Source: Gammaproteobacteria bacterium
GTDB lineage: Bacteria > Pseudomonadota > Gammaproteobacteria > Chromatiales > Chromatiaceae
Direction of reading: 5' to 3'
NCBI GenBank assembly: GCA_030625445.1
Contig: DAOUQU010000062.1
Span: forward strand, 1-7,917
Length of the DNA: 7,917 nucleotides
Shown: positions 1 to 7,147 of the stretch, piece by piece
Layout of the letters: each line of letters starts with the position of its first letter
How positions within the stretch are numbered: position 1 is the stretch's first letter
The notes under the pieces: model-generated
Seen by the model: the letters and a program-made list of their open reading frames with translations, nothing else
Databases searched by the model: none
Told to the model about the DNA's origin: nothing
Position numbers and translations under genes: made by a program

Positions 1-1484
1 CTTCGCGCCGCCTGCACCACTTTTCTGCACCGTAGTCTCCCATACTGCGATACTGCTTCCAGGCTGTCGAGCAGCGCATGGTGGCCATTGCCATCAGCCT
101 GCTTGCGGGGCTTGGGTTTGCGAAGTTTGAAAAACCACAACAGCGCGGCAATGCTCAGGACCCATAGAAGCGCAAAAATCAGGGCGGCCGTTTTCCACCA
201 CTGACCTTCATGCGGTATATCAGTTGCTGTAGGCTCAACCGCCGATGCGCTTTTCTTTGGCTGGGAAATGCCAGCTCTGACATCGGCGCCAGTGGTTTTG
301 ATATCGATTGCGTCAAGGCGTGCAATCTCCATCTTGTCGGTATTGATGTTCCACCAGGGAATCTCTATGGCGGGAATGTTGTAGCTGCCGGCTTTGGTCG
401 GCACTACCGCAATTTTTTGCAGCAGCATGCCCTTGATGCCACTCTTGGTGACGCCGTCTTTACGCTCCGGCTGGTCGTCGTAGGATTTGAGGCCGGCAGG
501 GAATGCGATCTCGGGCACCGGCAGTTGCTCGGCTCTGAGGCCATCTGCCGTGACAGTGATGGCCAGGGTGGCTGGCTCGCCGGTTTTCAGTGAATCCGGC
601 GGTGTCGACCACTTGCCGTGAATCTCGAGCTTGCTGGCCGGCAGCCACAAATTGCCGCTAAAGCCGGCTGGCTGGGGTTTGATTTCTATGCTGAGCGGAT
701 CAGAGAAAACATGTGAGACCGGCCCTAACATGGTGTTGAGCATATTGAATGGATCATATTGGTTTGATGGCTGCTGCTGAACCAGCTGGCCTTCAAAATG
801 GATCGGTTCGAAGTCGAGGACGCCGCTTTGCTGTGGGGTTATTGCATAACGCCTCTCTACCACTTGCCAGTTCACCCCCTGTCGCTGCGCAGTGTACTGG
901 GAATCCTTTCCAAGCTGCTCGATCATGGCGTTGCCACTCTGCAGTCGTGGAGCGCTGAGCGTTGAGTTGCGGCTGATATTGGTGTTGATCAGCAGCCGCA
1001 TCGTATAGATGATCTGCTGCTGGACAAAAGCGCTTTCCGGTGAAGCTTCGACTTCCAGGACAACATGATTACTGCCTTTATCACGCTGAGGTCGGAATTT
1101 GGCAGCCTCGATAGCAGTAATCTCCATTGCGGTAGAGGTGTCGGAGCCAAACTGAACCACAGGGATCTCAAGTTTGCCTGCGCGGAGCGGGCGTAATACC
1201 AGATTCCACTTGATCGATGAACTGAACTTGCCGTTGACCCAGCTGGTGCTGCTGCTCCGCCGCTGGTTGATCAGGTCGAAGTCGTCATGCAGCGGGGTGA
1301 AGTCCGGTGGTGAGTCCGGACTTTTCTCGAGTTCATAGGTGAGGGTGAAAGTCTCATTCAGCCCGACCGGGTCATGGTCAACGGATACCTTGATTTCAGC
1401 CGCATGAAGCGGCAATGAAATCAGCAATAACATCAATGTTGCTGTGACAAGGTTGAAGATCGTTCTATGCCGGTTGATTACCAC
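1..1484 (-). CDS. batD: BatD-family periplasmic/membrane protein, 3' end cut by window edge
   Basis: Last visible gene of the MoxR-VWA operon. It is open for 494 codons and two bases and continues past position 1. I start it at GTG 1484 because an AGGAG lies 5 bases upstream. That start also gives a clean Sec signal peptide: basic residues R5, H6, R7, a hydrophobic core at about 9-25, and cleavage near LHA/AE (residues 26-30). A start at the next ATG would destroy the signal peptide. The body is beta-rich. Two stretches are typical of BatD: VVERRYAITPQQSG (208-221) and IPWWNINTDKMEIARL (375-390). A transmembrane helix spans about 431-452 (WWKTAALIFALLWVLSIAAL), followed by a basic cytoplasmic tail. 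BatD proteins are usually 550-600 residues long, so roughly 100 are missing here. It overlaps the upstream fusion gene by 7 bp. Family role (known in outline): membrane partner of the BatA/BatB VWA proteins; the exact function is unproven. Confidence 0.9.
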   Translation of the reverse strand, partial: MVINRHRTIFNLVTATLMLLLISLPLHAAEIKVSVDHDPVGLNETFTLTYELEKSPDSPPDFTPLHDDFDLINQRRSSSTSWVNGKFSSSIKWNLVLRPLRAGKLEIPVVQFGSDTSTAMEITAIEAAKFRPQRDKGSNHVVLEVEASPESAFVQQQIIYTMRLLINTNISRNSTLSAPRLQSGNAMIEQLGKDSQYTAQRQGVNWQVVERRYAITPQQSGVLDFEPIHFEGQLVQQQPSNQYDPFNMLNTMLGPVSHVFSDPLSIEIKPQPAGFSGNLWLPASKLEIHGKWSTPPDSLKTGEPATLAITVTADGLRAEQLPVPEIAFPAGLKSYDDQPERKDGVTKSGIKGMLLQKIAVVPTKAGSYNIPAIEIPWWNINTDKMEIARLDAIDIKTTGADVRAGISQPKKSASAVEPTATDIPHEGQWWKTAALIFALLWVLSIAALLWFFKLRKPKPRKQADGNGHHALLDSLEAVSQYGRLRCRKVVQAAR

Positions 1485-3583
1485 GACTGCTCCTGGGGAA
1501 CGCCTCTGCGTTTGCGATATTGATATTCGAATTTACGGCGCCATAATCCGGCGGGGTCATCCGGGATCTGGCGCAGCCACTGTTCACTGGCCTGTTCCTG
1601 CTCGTCCTTCGGCTTGCGGCTGCCTTGCCTTCCCTGTTGCTGCTCATTCTCCTGCTCCTCCATCTCCCTCTCCTTCGCTTGTTGTTCAGCGACCTGCTGT
1701 TGCTGTTCTTTTTTCTCAGATTCCTGTTGTTCTGCCTGCTGTTGTTGAGCCTGTTGTTCCTCGGTTTGTTCTTTTTCGGCCTGTTGCTCCTTCTCCTGTT
1801 GCTGTGACTCTGACTCTGACTCCTGTTCCTCCTTGTTCTCATCAGACTGCTGTTGTGAATCCGACTCCTGCTCCTGATCCTCCTTGTTCTCATCAGACTG
1901 TTGCTGTGAATCCGACTCCTGCTCCTGATCGTCTTTCTTCTCATCAGACTGTTGCTGTGAATCCGATTCCTGCTCCTGATCGTCTTTCTTCTCATCAGAT
2001 TGCTGTTGTGAATCCGACTCCTGATCCTGATCCTCCTTGTTCTCATCAGATTGCTGCTGTGACTCTGACTCCTGCTCCTGATCTTCCTTTTTCTCATCAG
2101 ACTGCTGCTGCGAATCCGATTCTTGCTGCTCCTCTTTATCCTGCTGTTGTTGCTCAGACTGTTGTTCGTTCTCCTGTTGTTTTTGTTGTTGCTGTTTCTC
2201 CAGCTCCTTTTTTACCAGATCGCGGTTGTAGATGGCATTTTCATGCATTTTATCCTCTTTTAGCGCCTGATCGTAAGCCTTGATCGCCTCCTTGTACTTT
2301 TTGAGTCTGGCCAGCGCATTGCCGCGATTGTAGTTCGAGCTGACACTCTTGAGCTCCTGCAGATCCTCGATGCTCTGCTGATAATTTTTTGCCAGGTAGT
2401 TGGCAACTCCCTTGCTGGCGGGGTCGCTGAATTTCTGTGCGGCTTCCTGCGGTTTGCCGGAGCTGAGCGCACGCTGTGCCTGCTGATCACTGCGCAGCCA
2501 CATATCCTGCCATAGTTGGGGCCATTCGACAGCATGGGAGGGTGTTGGCTGCAGAATGACAAATGCCAGCATCAGCGCCCAGCCGCGGCGAAAAGAGAGA
2601 GCAGCCAGCGGCAGTAGCAGCAACAGTAGCCAGATGCCTTCATTGCGCCACAATTGAGCCTGGAGAGGGTTTTCAGAGCCGCTGACAGCCATGCTCTGGT
2701 GACGCGTGAAGCGCGACAGCATCTGCTGCAAATCACTATCATCCAGCGTCGCCTCGATGGCAATACCATTGCCTGCATCAGCGACCTGGCGCAGTTGCTT
2801 CATCTGCAGCTTTGCGACAATCATGGTTCCCTGCCGGTCCTTGAGAAAGCCTCCTCCCGGCAGAGGAATGGGAGCGCCATTTTCTGTGCCTATTCCAATG
2901 ATGGAGAGATCGAAGCCTTTAGCGGCAAGCCCTCTGGCGATGCTTGCCGCCCGCGCCGGTTTAGGGATTCCGTCGGTCAGCAGCAGGATGTCGCCGCTGT
3001 TGACGCCACCCTGTTCAAGCAGTTTTTCGGCTGATTTCAGGGCCAGGTCGGCGCGGCTTCCAGGTACCGGCATGATCGCGGGCGACAAGGCTTTGACCTG
3101 CGCCAGTATGGTGTCATTGTCCTGTGTCAGCGGGGTGACGGCAAAGGCATCTCCGGCAAAAACGATCAGTGCGGTTTGCCCCTCCCGGCGCGCCTCGAGC
3201 AGGTCGGAGAGTTCAAATCTCGCGCGCGTGAGTCGATTTGGTTTCAGGTCCTGCGCATACATCGATGTGGAGAGATCAAGCAGGATGACCAGCGGAGACT
3301 GCAGTTTATGCACCGGCTGGGGCAGTTTTTGCCATGCCGGGCCGGCAAGCGCTGTGATCGCGATGATGCCTGCAAGGGCGATCAGCCACCATGATCGCTG
3401 CTGCTGAACAGACTCTCCGCGGACAATGACGTAGGGCTGCAGGCGTGGGTCGACCACTTTGTTCCATTCTCCCCCGGATGCGCCACGGTAGCGTCGCAGC
3501 TGCCACAGCAGCAGCGCCAGCGGCAGCAGCAGGAGCAGCCACCATGGATAGAGGAAATGAAAATCCTGAATAAAATTTTGCAT
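1478..3583 (-). CDS. batB: BatB-BatC fusion: VWA membrane protein with TPRs and a Q/E/S/D repeat tail
   Basis: A 701-residue protein that joins two proteins encoded separately in some bacteria. Residues 12-28 and 65-83 are membrane helices. A VWA domain follows, with MIDAS metal site D103-L-S-T-S107, S176 at the usual Thr position, and T203-D-G205. Helix 316-331 is followed by RR and a second hydrophobic stretch ending PTPSHA (346-351), which resembles the BatC signal peptide. TPR-like helices cover about 361-460; the clearest repeat is at 416-449. Residues 463-665 are almost only Q, E, S, D and K, with a 17-residue tandem repeat. The tail WLRQIPDDPAGLWRRKF (669-685) resembles the conserved end of this family. 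By the positive-inside rule, the VWA and TPR parts face the periplasm (inference). I chose ATG 3583 because AGGAG lies 9 bases upstream and the TGATG junction with batA shares one base. A longer reading from 3646 would run 63 bases into batA. Expected role: VWA scaffold and TPR docking partner of BatA and BatD. Confidence 0.93.
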   Translation of the reverse strand: MQNFIQDFHFLYPWWLLLLLPLALLLWQLRRYRGASGGEWNKVVDPRLQPYVIVRGESVQQQRSWWLIALAGIIAITALAGPAWQKLPQPVHKLQSPLVILLDLSTSMYAQDLKPNRLTRARFELSDLLEARREGQTALIVFAGDAFAVTPLTQDNDTILAQVKALSPAIMPVPGSRADLALKSAEKLLEQGGVNSGDILLLTDGIPKPARAASIARGLAAKGFDLSIIGIGTENGAPIPLPGGGFLKDRQGTMIVAKLQMKQLRQVADAGNGIAIEATLDDSDLQQMLSRFTRHQSMAVSGSENPLQAQLWRNEGIWLLLLLLPLAALSFRRGWALMLAFVILQPTPSHAVEWPQLWQDMWLRSDQQAQRALSSGKPQEAAQKFSDPASKGVANYLAKNYQQSIEDLQELKSVSSNYNRGNALARLKKYKEAIKAYDQALKEDKMHENAIYNRDLVKKELEKQQQQKQQENEQQSEQQQQDKEEQQESDSQQQSDEKKEDQEQESESQQQSDENKEDQDQESDSQQQSDEKKDDQEQESDSQQQSDEKKDDQEQESDSQQQSDENKEDQEQESDSQQQSDENKEEQESESESQQQEKEQQAEKEQTEEQQAQQQQAEQQESEKKEQQQQVAEQQAKEREMEEQENEQQQGRQGSRKPKDEQEQASEQWLRQIPDDPAGLWRRKFEYQYRKRRGVPQEQSW
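1490..1494 (-). promoter_or_regulatory. Shine-Dalgarno AGGAG deciding the batD GTG start
   Basis: On the minus strand the sequence reads AGGAG-CAGTC-GTG, a strong ribosome binding site with 5-base spacing. It lies inside the last codons of the BatB/C gene, whose TAA is at 1480-1478, so termination and re-initiation are adjacent. No ATG in frame gives a complete signal peptide, which supports GTG as the start. Confidence 0.7.
1838..2122 (-). repeat. 51-bp in-frame tandem repeat encoding a 17-residue acidic/Gln unit
   Basis: The plus-strand phrase CTCATCAGA recurs at 1838, 1889, 1940, 1991, 2042 and 2093, exactly 51 bases apart. This gives five full units and a partial sixth. More degenerate material flanks it on the left (about 1803-1837) and right. 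In the BatB/C frame each unit reads close to ESDSQQQSDEKKEDQEQ (residues 488-587). Units differ mainly at K/N, E/D and by synonymous changes. Because 51 is divisible by three, gain or loss of units would keep the frame. The surrounding 463-665 tract has the same composition without strict periodicity. Confidence 0.92.
2531..2590 (-). other. Internal signal-peptide-like segment at the BatB/BatC joint
   Basis: Residues 332-351 of the fusion have a two-arginine start (R332, R333), a hydrophobic core (335-344, WALMLAFVIL), a proline-containing c-region and S349-H-A351, which meets the small -3/-1 rule for signal peptidase I. It directly precedes the TPR part, where a free-standing BatC would have its export signal. 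Whether it is cleaved or stays as a membrane helix cannot be told from sequence. Confidence 0.6.
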
Positions 3584-4560
3584 CAGCGGCTTCTCCTCAG
3601 CCACAGTGTGACAGCGCTGAATAACATGAACAGCAGCAGCGGCCACTGAAACAGGTCATGCTTGGGACGGTAGCTCTCGGACTCTTTTTCCACGGGCTCG
3701 AGGCGATCGAGTTCTTCATAGATGCGGGCAAATTCCCGGGTATTGTGCGCACGGAAATATTGACCGCCGGTCTCTTTGGCAATGGCCTTCAGCGTCTTTT
3801 CGTCGAGATCAGACCTGCCGGCAGAGCGCATGCCGAAAAGTCCACGCTTCGCACGGGGGGCTGCGCCAATGCCGACGGTGTAGATTTTTAACTTCTCCTG
3901 TGCCGCCATTTTGGCCGCCTCAAGCGGGCCAACGCGTCCGGCAGTGTTGGTTCCGTCTGTCATGAGGATCAATACCTGTTGGCGATCCTCCTGCTTGCGC
4001 AGCTGCTTGATGGCGAGTCCGATAGCATCTCCTATCGCAGTATTTCGACCTGCCAAACGCGTAGCGGATTCATTCAGCAGGCGGTGGACAGTCTGACGAT
4101 CAAAGGTCAGTGGCGTCTGCAGGTAGGCCTGGTCACCGAACAGGATCAGGCCGATGCGGTCGCCTTCGCGTTTTTTAATGAACTCCCCGGCAACGGCCTT
4201 GGTTGCGGTGAGGCGATCAACTCTGCGTCCGCGCAGCTGAAAATCCTTCTCCTCCATACTCCCCGAGAGATCGATGGCCAGCATCAGGTCACGTCCCGAG
4301 CGGCTGACTTCAACGGGGTCTCCAACCCAGGCCGGGCGTGCAGTTGCAGTGACCAGCGCCAGCCAGCCCAACAGCAACAGTAGCAGCGGCAGTTTGCTGC
4401 TGCTGACACTGATCTCGTCTGCAGCAACTGCGGAGAAGTCATCCAGGTAGGGAATACGCAGCGCACTGCCATGCCTGGCTGCGAGAGGCGGGATTAAATA
4501 CCACACCAGCAGCGGCAGCGGCAGCAGCAGAAACATCCATGGCCAGGCGAACTCAAACAT
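3583..4560 (-). CDS. batA: BatA-type VWA domain inner-membrane protein
   Basis: A 325-residue VWA protein of normal family length. Helices lie at about 7-25 and 58-75, the VWA domain at about 91-290, and a final helix at 305-321 with a short basic end (RRSR). The metal-ion-dependent adhesion site is complete: D97-L-S-G-S101, T174 in the GRNTAIGDAI stretch, and T201-D-G203. It should therefore bind a divalent cation and a partner protein. ATG 4560 overlaps the end of the DUF4381 gene by 8 bp and is preceded by AGGTGA 6 bases upstream. The stop TGA shares one base with the start of the BatB/C fusion. Family knowledge: BatA and BatB are paired VWA membrane proteins associated with MoxR ATPases. 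Facing the periplasm is inferred from helix arrangement and charge. Confidence 0.93.
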   Translation of the reverse strand: MFEFAWPWMFLLLPLPLLVWYLIPPLAARHGSALRIPYLDDFSAVAADEISVSSSKLPLLLLLLGWLALVTATARPAWVGDPVEVSRSGRDLMLAIDLSGSMEEKDFQLRGRRVDRLTATKAVAGEFIKKREGDRIGLILFGDQAYLQTPLTFDRQTVHRLLNESATRLAGRNTAIGDAIGLAIKQLRKQEDRQQVLILMTDGTNTAGRVGPLEAAKMAAQEKLKIYTVGIGAAPRAKRGLFGMRSAGRSDLDEKTLKAIAKETGGQYFRAHNTREFARIYEELDRLEPVEKESESYRPKHDLFQWPLLLFMLFSAVTLWLRRSR

Positions 4561-5041
4561 CCTGTTTCACCTGCTCCTGTGGGGGAGGAGCCTGCTGATA
4601 CTGCAGCCATGCAGCTGTTATGCTGAAAAGTTCGCTGTTGTCACTCTCTGAGCGGTTCCGGTAGGGGGCGTCTTCAAGCAATACGCCGGCTCCCCGCGAG
4701 AAGTCATCACGGGTCCAGGCAGAGTCGAGCAGCTCCAGCCATGCATTGCCTGTCAAACTGGCGGACTCCTCCCGTCCAAAACGCAGGATCGCCATTCTGC
4801 GCAGCAGCGATGAAATCTGCTGCAACTGCAGCAGATGGTCGTCGGTTGTGCGTTCAATCCGTTTGAGCTGTTTTTGCGCTTCGACCCAGTAGTTGACAGG
4901 GCGTGGACGCATCAGCCACCACCTGATAGACAGCGCAATAATGAGCATGACAATCAGCAGGATCCACCAACCCGGCGCAGGCGGCCACCAGCTGAGTGGA
5001 TCAGGCATATCCGGGCCGCGCAGAGGAAGTTCGTCGTTCAT
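4553..5041 (-). CDS. DUF4381 single-pass membrane protein
   Basis: A 162-residue protein with the DUF4381 hallmark DPLSWWPPAPGWW (14-26), which leads straight into one transmembrane helix (about 25-44). A basic RWWLMRPRP segment and a helical soluble domain follow, including LLRRMAILRFGREE and an AWLELLD motif near 104-110. The start codon overlaps the DUF58 stop as ATGA. No good Shine-Dalgarno is visible upstream, so it probably depends on coupling to DUF58 translation. The family has no established biochemical activity. Its fixed place between the DUF58 gene and batA suggests a membrane adaptor between the cytoplasmic MoxR/DUF58 pair and the VWA proteins (inference). Confidence 0.88.
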   Translation of the reverse strand: MNDELPLRGPDMPDPLSWWPPAPGWWILLIVMLIIALSIRWWLMRPRPVNYWVEAQKQLKRIERTTDDHLLQLQQISSLLRRMAILRFGREESASLTGNAWLELLDSAWTRDDFSRGAGVLLEDAPYRNRSESDNSELFSITAAWLQYQQAPPPQEQVKQDV

Positions 5042-5985
5042 CGGTTGCGGTCTGTGAGGTGGTGCTGCAGGGTCAGGAAGATGTCATCCGGTGTTGAGAG
5101 CTGAATCAGCGAGAAGTGGTGCTTATTCGCAAGTTGCTGCAGCTGCTCTACTCTGGATGCGGACTGTTTTTGATAATCCACACGCGCTTTTTTTCGGGAG
5201 AAGTCGAGCTGCAGAAAACGTCTGCTGTCGGTGATTCGCCATTGGCCGGACGCGGGAAACTGCTGTTCCATGGGATCGCTGATCATCATCAGGTAGAGGT
5301 CGCTGTGGCGCGCCAGTACGGCGAGCTGTTTGCGCACAACAGCGTCGATGCCGTGAAAATCACTCAACAGGAAAATTCGTGAGCCGGGAGTCACGACGCG
5401 GCGCAGATTAGTCAGCGCTTCTGACAACTGCTGTGTTTGAGCTTGCTGTGTTTGTGGCCGGTGGAGCGTCGCTTCACTGATCATCTTCAACAGGTGCAGC
5501 AGTCGTGAACGGTTTCTCAGCGGACGCACTTCATGGATGTTTTCGCCATTAAAAATCAGGCCGCCGACGCGGTCACCAGCCTTCCACGCGTTCCATGCCA
5601 GCAGTGCTGCCGCCTGTGCGGCGATGACAGATTTGAAGACGCCGCGCGTGGCAAAGAACATCGGTGGCTGCAGATCGACGCACAGCAGCACAGGACGCTC
5701 GCGCTCCTCCTGGAAAAGCTTGGTGTGCAGCTTGCCGCTGCGCGCCGTGACACGCCAGTCCAGATTGCGTACATCATCGCCATCCTCATAGGGGCGGGTT
5801 TCAGCAAAATCCATGCCGCGTCCCTTGAAAGGGGAGAGATGCAGCCCCTGCAGCGAGGCGCGAATTATGCTCCTCGGAGAGGTCAGGTGTTGCGCCTTGC
5901 CGCCGAGACGAATCAGTGACTGCAGCGACACGGAGACAACACCATCCAGTTCAGGCTGGAGAGTCTTGCTGGAAATTGCCGTCAT
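5038..5985 (-). CDS. DUF58 domain protein (short, soluble form)
   Basis: A 315-residue DUF58 protein. The signature is clear: GRGMDFAETRPYEDGDDVR (55-73), then NLDWRVTARSGKLHTKLF (74-91), then ERERPVLLCVDLQPPMFF. The C-terminal half has a VWA-like fold pattern, but the MIDAS motif is degenerate: D104-L-Q-P-P108 in place of DxSxS, and S208-D-F at the TDG position. No membrane helix is visible, unlike longer DUF58 proteins with N-terminal helices. It is therefore likely a cytoplasmic partner or substrate adaptor of MoxR, its immediate upstream neighbour (inference from constant gene pairing). The start overlaps the moxR stop as ATGA. A GGAGA lies about 13 bases upstream, which is too far to be a good site, so coupling is likely. 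Confidence 0.92.
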   Translation of the reverse strand: MTAISSKTLQPELDGVVSVSLQSLIRLGGKAQHLTSPRSIIRASLQGLHLSPFKGRGMDFAETRPYEDGDDVRNLDWRVTARSGKLHTKLFQEERERPVLLCVDLQPPMFFATRGVFKSVIAAQAAALLAWNAWKAGDRVGGLIFNGENIHEVRPLRNRSRLLHLLKMISEATLHRPQTQQAQTQQLSEALTNLRRVVTPGSRIFLLSDFHGIDAVVRKQLAVLARHSDLYLMMISDPMEQQFPASGQWRITDSRRFLQLDFSRKKARVDYQKQSASRVEQLQQLANKHHFSLIQLSTPDDIFLTLQHHLTDRNR

Positions 5986-6953
5986 GGGACTGCGATTTTC
6001 TCCAGCAGGCGGTCAATGACATGATCGGTGGTGATGCCTTCTGCTTCCGCTTCATAGTTCAGCAGCAGACGGTGACGCAATACATCATGCGCGATCTCCT
6101 GCACATCCTCCGGTCCGACATAGTCCCGTCCGGCGAGCCAGGCGCGGGCGCGCGAGCAGCGATCCAGTGCCAGGGTTGCACGCGGGCTGGCGCCCCATGA
6201 GATCCAGCCTGCAAGATCTTCGCCATAAGTTTCAGGCTTTCGTGTCGCCAGCACCAGTTGAATCAGGTAATCCTCAACCGGCTGGGAGAGATAGGTTTCG
6301 ATCACCTGCTGGCGGGCGACATGGATGTCATCCCCGGTAACGACGCCTCTCTCTGCAGGCGCTTCGTCAGCAAGCTGCTCGCGCACTTCACCGCGTACCA
6401 GGTGCAGTATCTGCTTCTCATGCTCCCTCTCCGGGTAATCAACGGTCACATGCATGAGGAATCGGTCAAGCTGCGCCTCGGGCAGCGGGTATGTTCCCTC
6501 CTGCTCGATCGGGTTCTGGGTGGCCATGACGAGGAATGGGTCAGGAAGCTTGCGCGTCACTCCTGCGACAGTCACCTGCCTCTCCGCCATCGCCTCCAGC
6601 AGCGCTGACTGCACCTTTGCCGGTGCGCGGTTGATCTCATCCGCGAGGATCAGGTTGTGAAACAGCGGCCCCGGTTGAAAGTGGAATTTCCCCTCCTGCT
6701 GGGAGAAGATGTCTGTGCCGGTGATGTCCGCCGGCATCAGATCGGGCGTAAATTGTATGCGCTGATAGTCGCTTTCCAGATGCTGGCCAAGAACATGAAT
6801 GGCGCGCGTCTTGGCCAGGCCGGGAGCGCCTTCGACCAGCAGATGTCCATCCGCCAGCAGCGCAATGATCAGTCGATTGACAAGCGTCGGCTGGCCGATC
6901 ACCTGTTGCTGAAGCCACTGTTCGAGTTTCTGAAAGGTGCTGATTTGAGACAT
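5982..6953 (-). CDS. moxR: MoxR-family AAA+ ATPase
   Basis: First gene of the operon, 323 residues, full length for the MoxR family. Motifs in order: Walker A GAPGLAKT (42-49), Walker B LILADEINRA (101-110, with D105/E106 for metal binding and hydrolysis), sensor 1 ATQNP (144-148), EAQLDRF (159-165) with the likely arginine finger, and sensor 2 GASPRAT (254-260, R258). Between the Walker motifs is the typical RIQFTPDLMPADITGTDIF stretch. Family knowledge: MoxR ATPases act as chaperone-like remodelers, often working with VWA-domain proteins encoded beside them, as here. I chose ATG 6953 with GGAG 4 bases upstream. A nearby ATG at 6963 is in another frame and opens a shadow reading frame. The stop overlaps the DUF58 start by 4 bp. 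Confidence 0.95.
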   Translation of the reverse strand: MSQISTFQKLEQWLQQQVIGQPTLVNRLIIALLADGHLLVEGAPGLAKTRAIHVLGQHLESDYQRIQFTPDLMPADITGTDIFSQQEGKFHFQPGPLFHNLILADEINRAPAKVQSALLEAMAERQVTVAGVTRKLPDPFLVMATQNPIEQEGTYPLPEAQLDRFLMHVTVDYPEREHEKQILHLVRGEVREQLADEAPAERGVVTGDDIHVARQQVIETYLSQPVEDYLIQLVLATRKPETYGEDLAGWISWGASPRATLALDRCSRARAWLAGRDYVGPEDVQEIAHDVLRHRLLLNYEAEAEGITTDHVIDRLLEKIAVP

Positions 6954-6974
6954 GGTGCTCCATTGTGTTTATTG

Positions 6975-7003
6975 TTGACGCATTAATAGAGTGATCTTAT
7001 CAA
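6975..7003 (+). promoter_or_regulatory. Candidate sigma70 promoter for yaaA
   Basis: TTGACG (6975-6980, five of six consensus bases) and TATCAA (6998-7003, four of six) are separated by exactly 17 bases. Transcription would start near 7010 and leave a leader of about 145 bases. The -10 overlaps a short inverted repeat TGAT-CTT-ATCA (6992-7002). It is a reasonable match but based on reading alone; TACAAT at 7108-7113 is an alternative -10 with a short leader. Confidence 0.4.
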
Positions 7004-7143
7004 TACCAGTTGTTGAAGGGTAGCATTCATCGATGTATTTATGTCTGTATCTTCAATCGCTAAGTGACCGCAGTGATAGCGGGGGCAAAAAATCCTTTCA
7101 TCAAGGGTACAATTGCCGCTCATCAGAACAACATCTCATCGGC

Positions 7144-7147
7144 AGGA
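7144..7147 (+). promoter_or_regulatory. Shine-Dalgarno AGGA for yaaA
   Basis: AGGA ends 8 bases before ATG 7156 and supports that start. An out-of-frame ATG at 7148 touches the AGGA and opens a three-codon reading frame whose TGA overlaps the yaaA ATG. Its poor spacing makes it an unlikely start. Confidence 0.6.

Noticed and set aside
1..60. Possible frameshift near the C-terminus of batD
   Set aside because: The last visible residues after the membrane helix do not look like the usual BatD tail, but no other frame clearly restores it and the gene leaves the window. Not enough sequence to decide.
1465..2097. A 210-codon minus-strand frame rich in Arg-Ser and Asn
   Set aside because: Another frame of the same repeat DNA within BatB/C. 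It starts inside the repeat and resembles an RS-domain only because of base composition.
1444..2283. A 279-codon plus-strand open frame with a repetitive Ser-His-Gln / Pro-rich pattern
   Set aside because: It is the reverse complement of the Q/E/S/D repeat of BatB/C; its periodicity comes from the 51-bp units. No ribosome binding site or family resemblance, and the minus-strand frame has clear domains.
2706..3407. A 233-codon plus-strand open frame opposite the BatB VWA domain
   Set aside because: Antisense shadow. The minus strand here encodes the intact MIDAS motifs, and the plus-strand product has no recognisable domain or start signal.
6637..6963. A 108-codon minus-strand frame starting at ATG 6963, ahead of moxR
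   Set aside because: It runs out of frame through the MoxR Walker A and B region and resembles no family. The moxR ATG at 6953 has its own GGAG.
7068..7095. Hairpin CCGC/GCGG followed by an A-run, considered as a terminator
   Set aside because: The stem is only four base pairs. The A-run is on the plus strand and would be a T-run upstream, not downstream, of the stem on the minus strand, so it fits neither direction.
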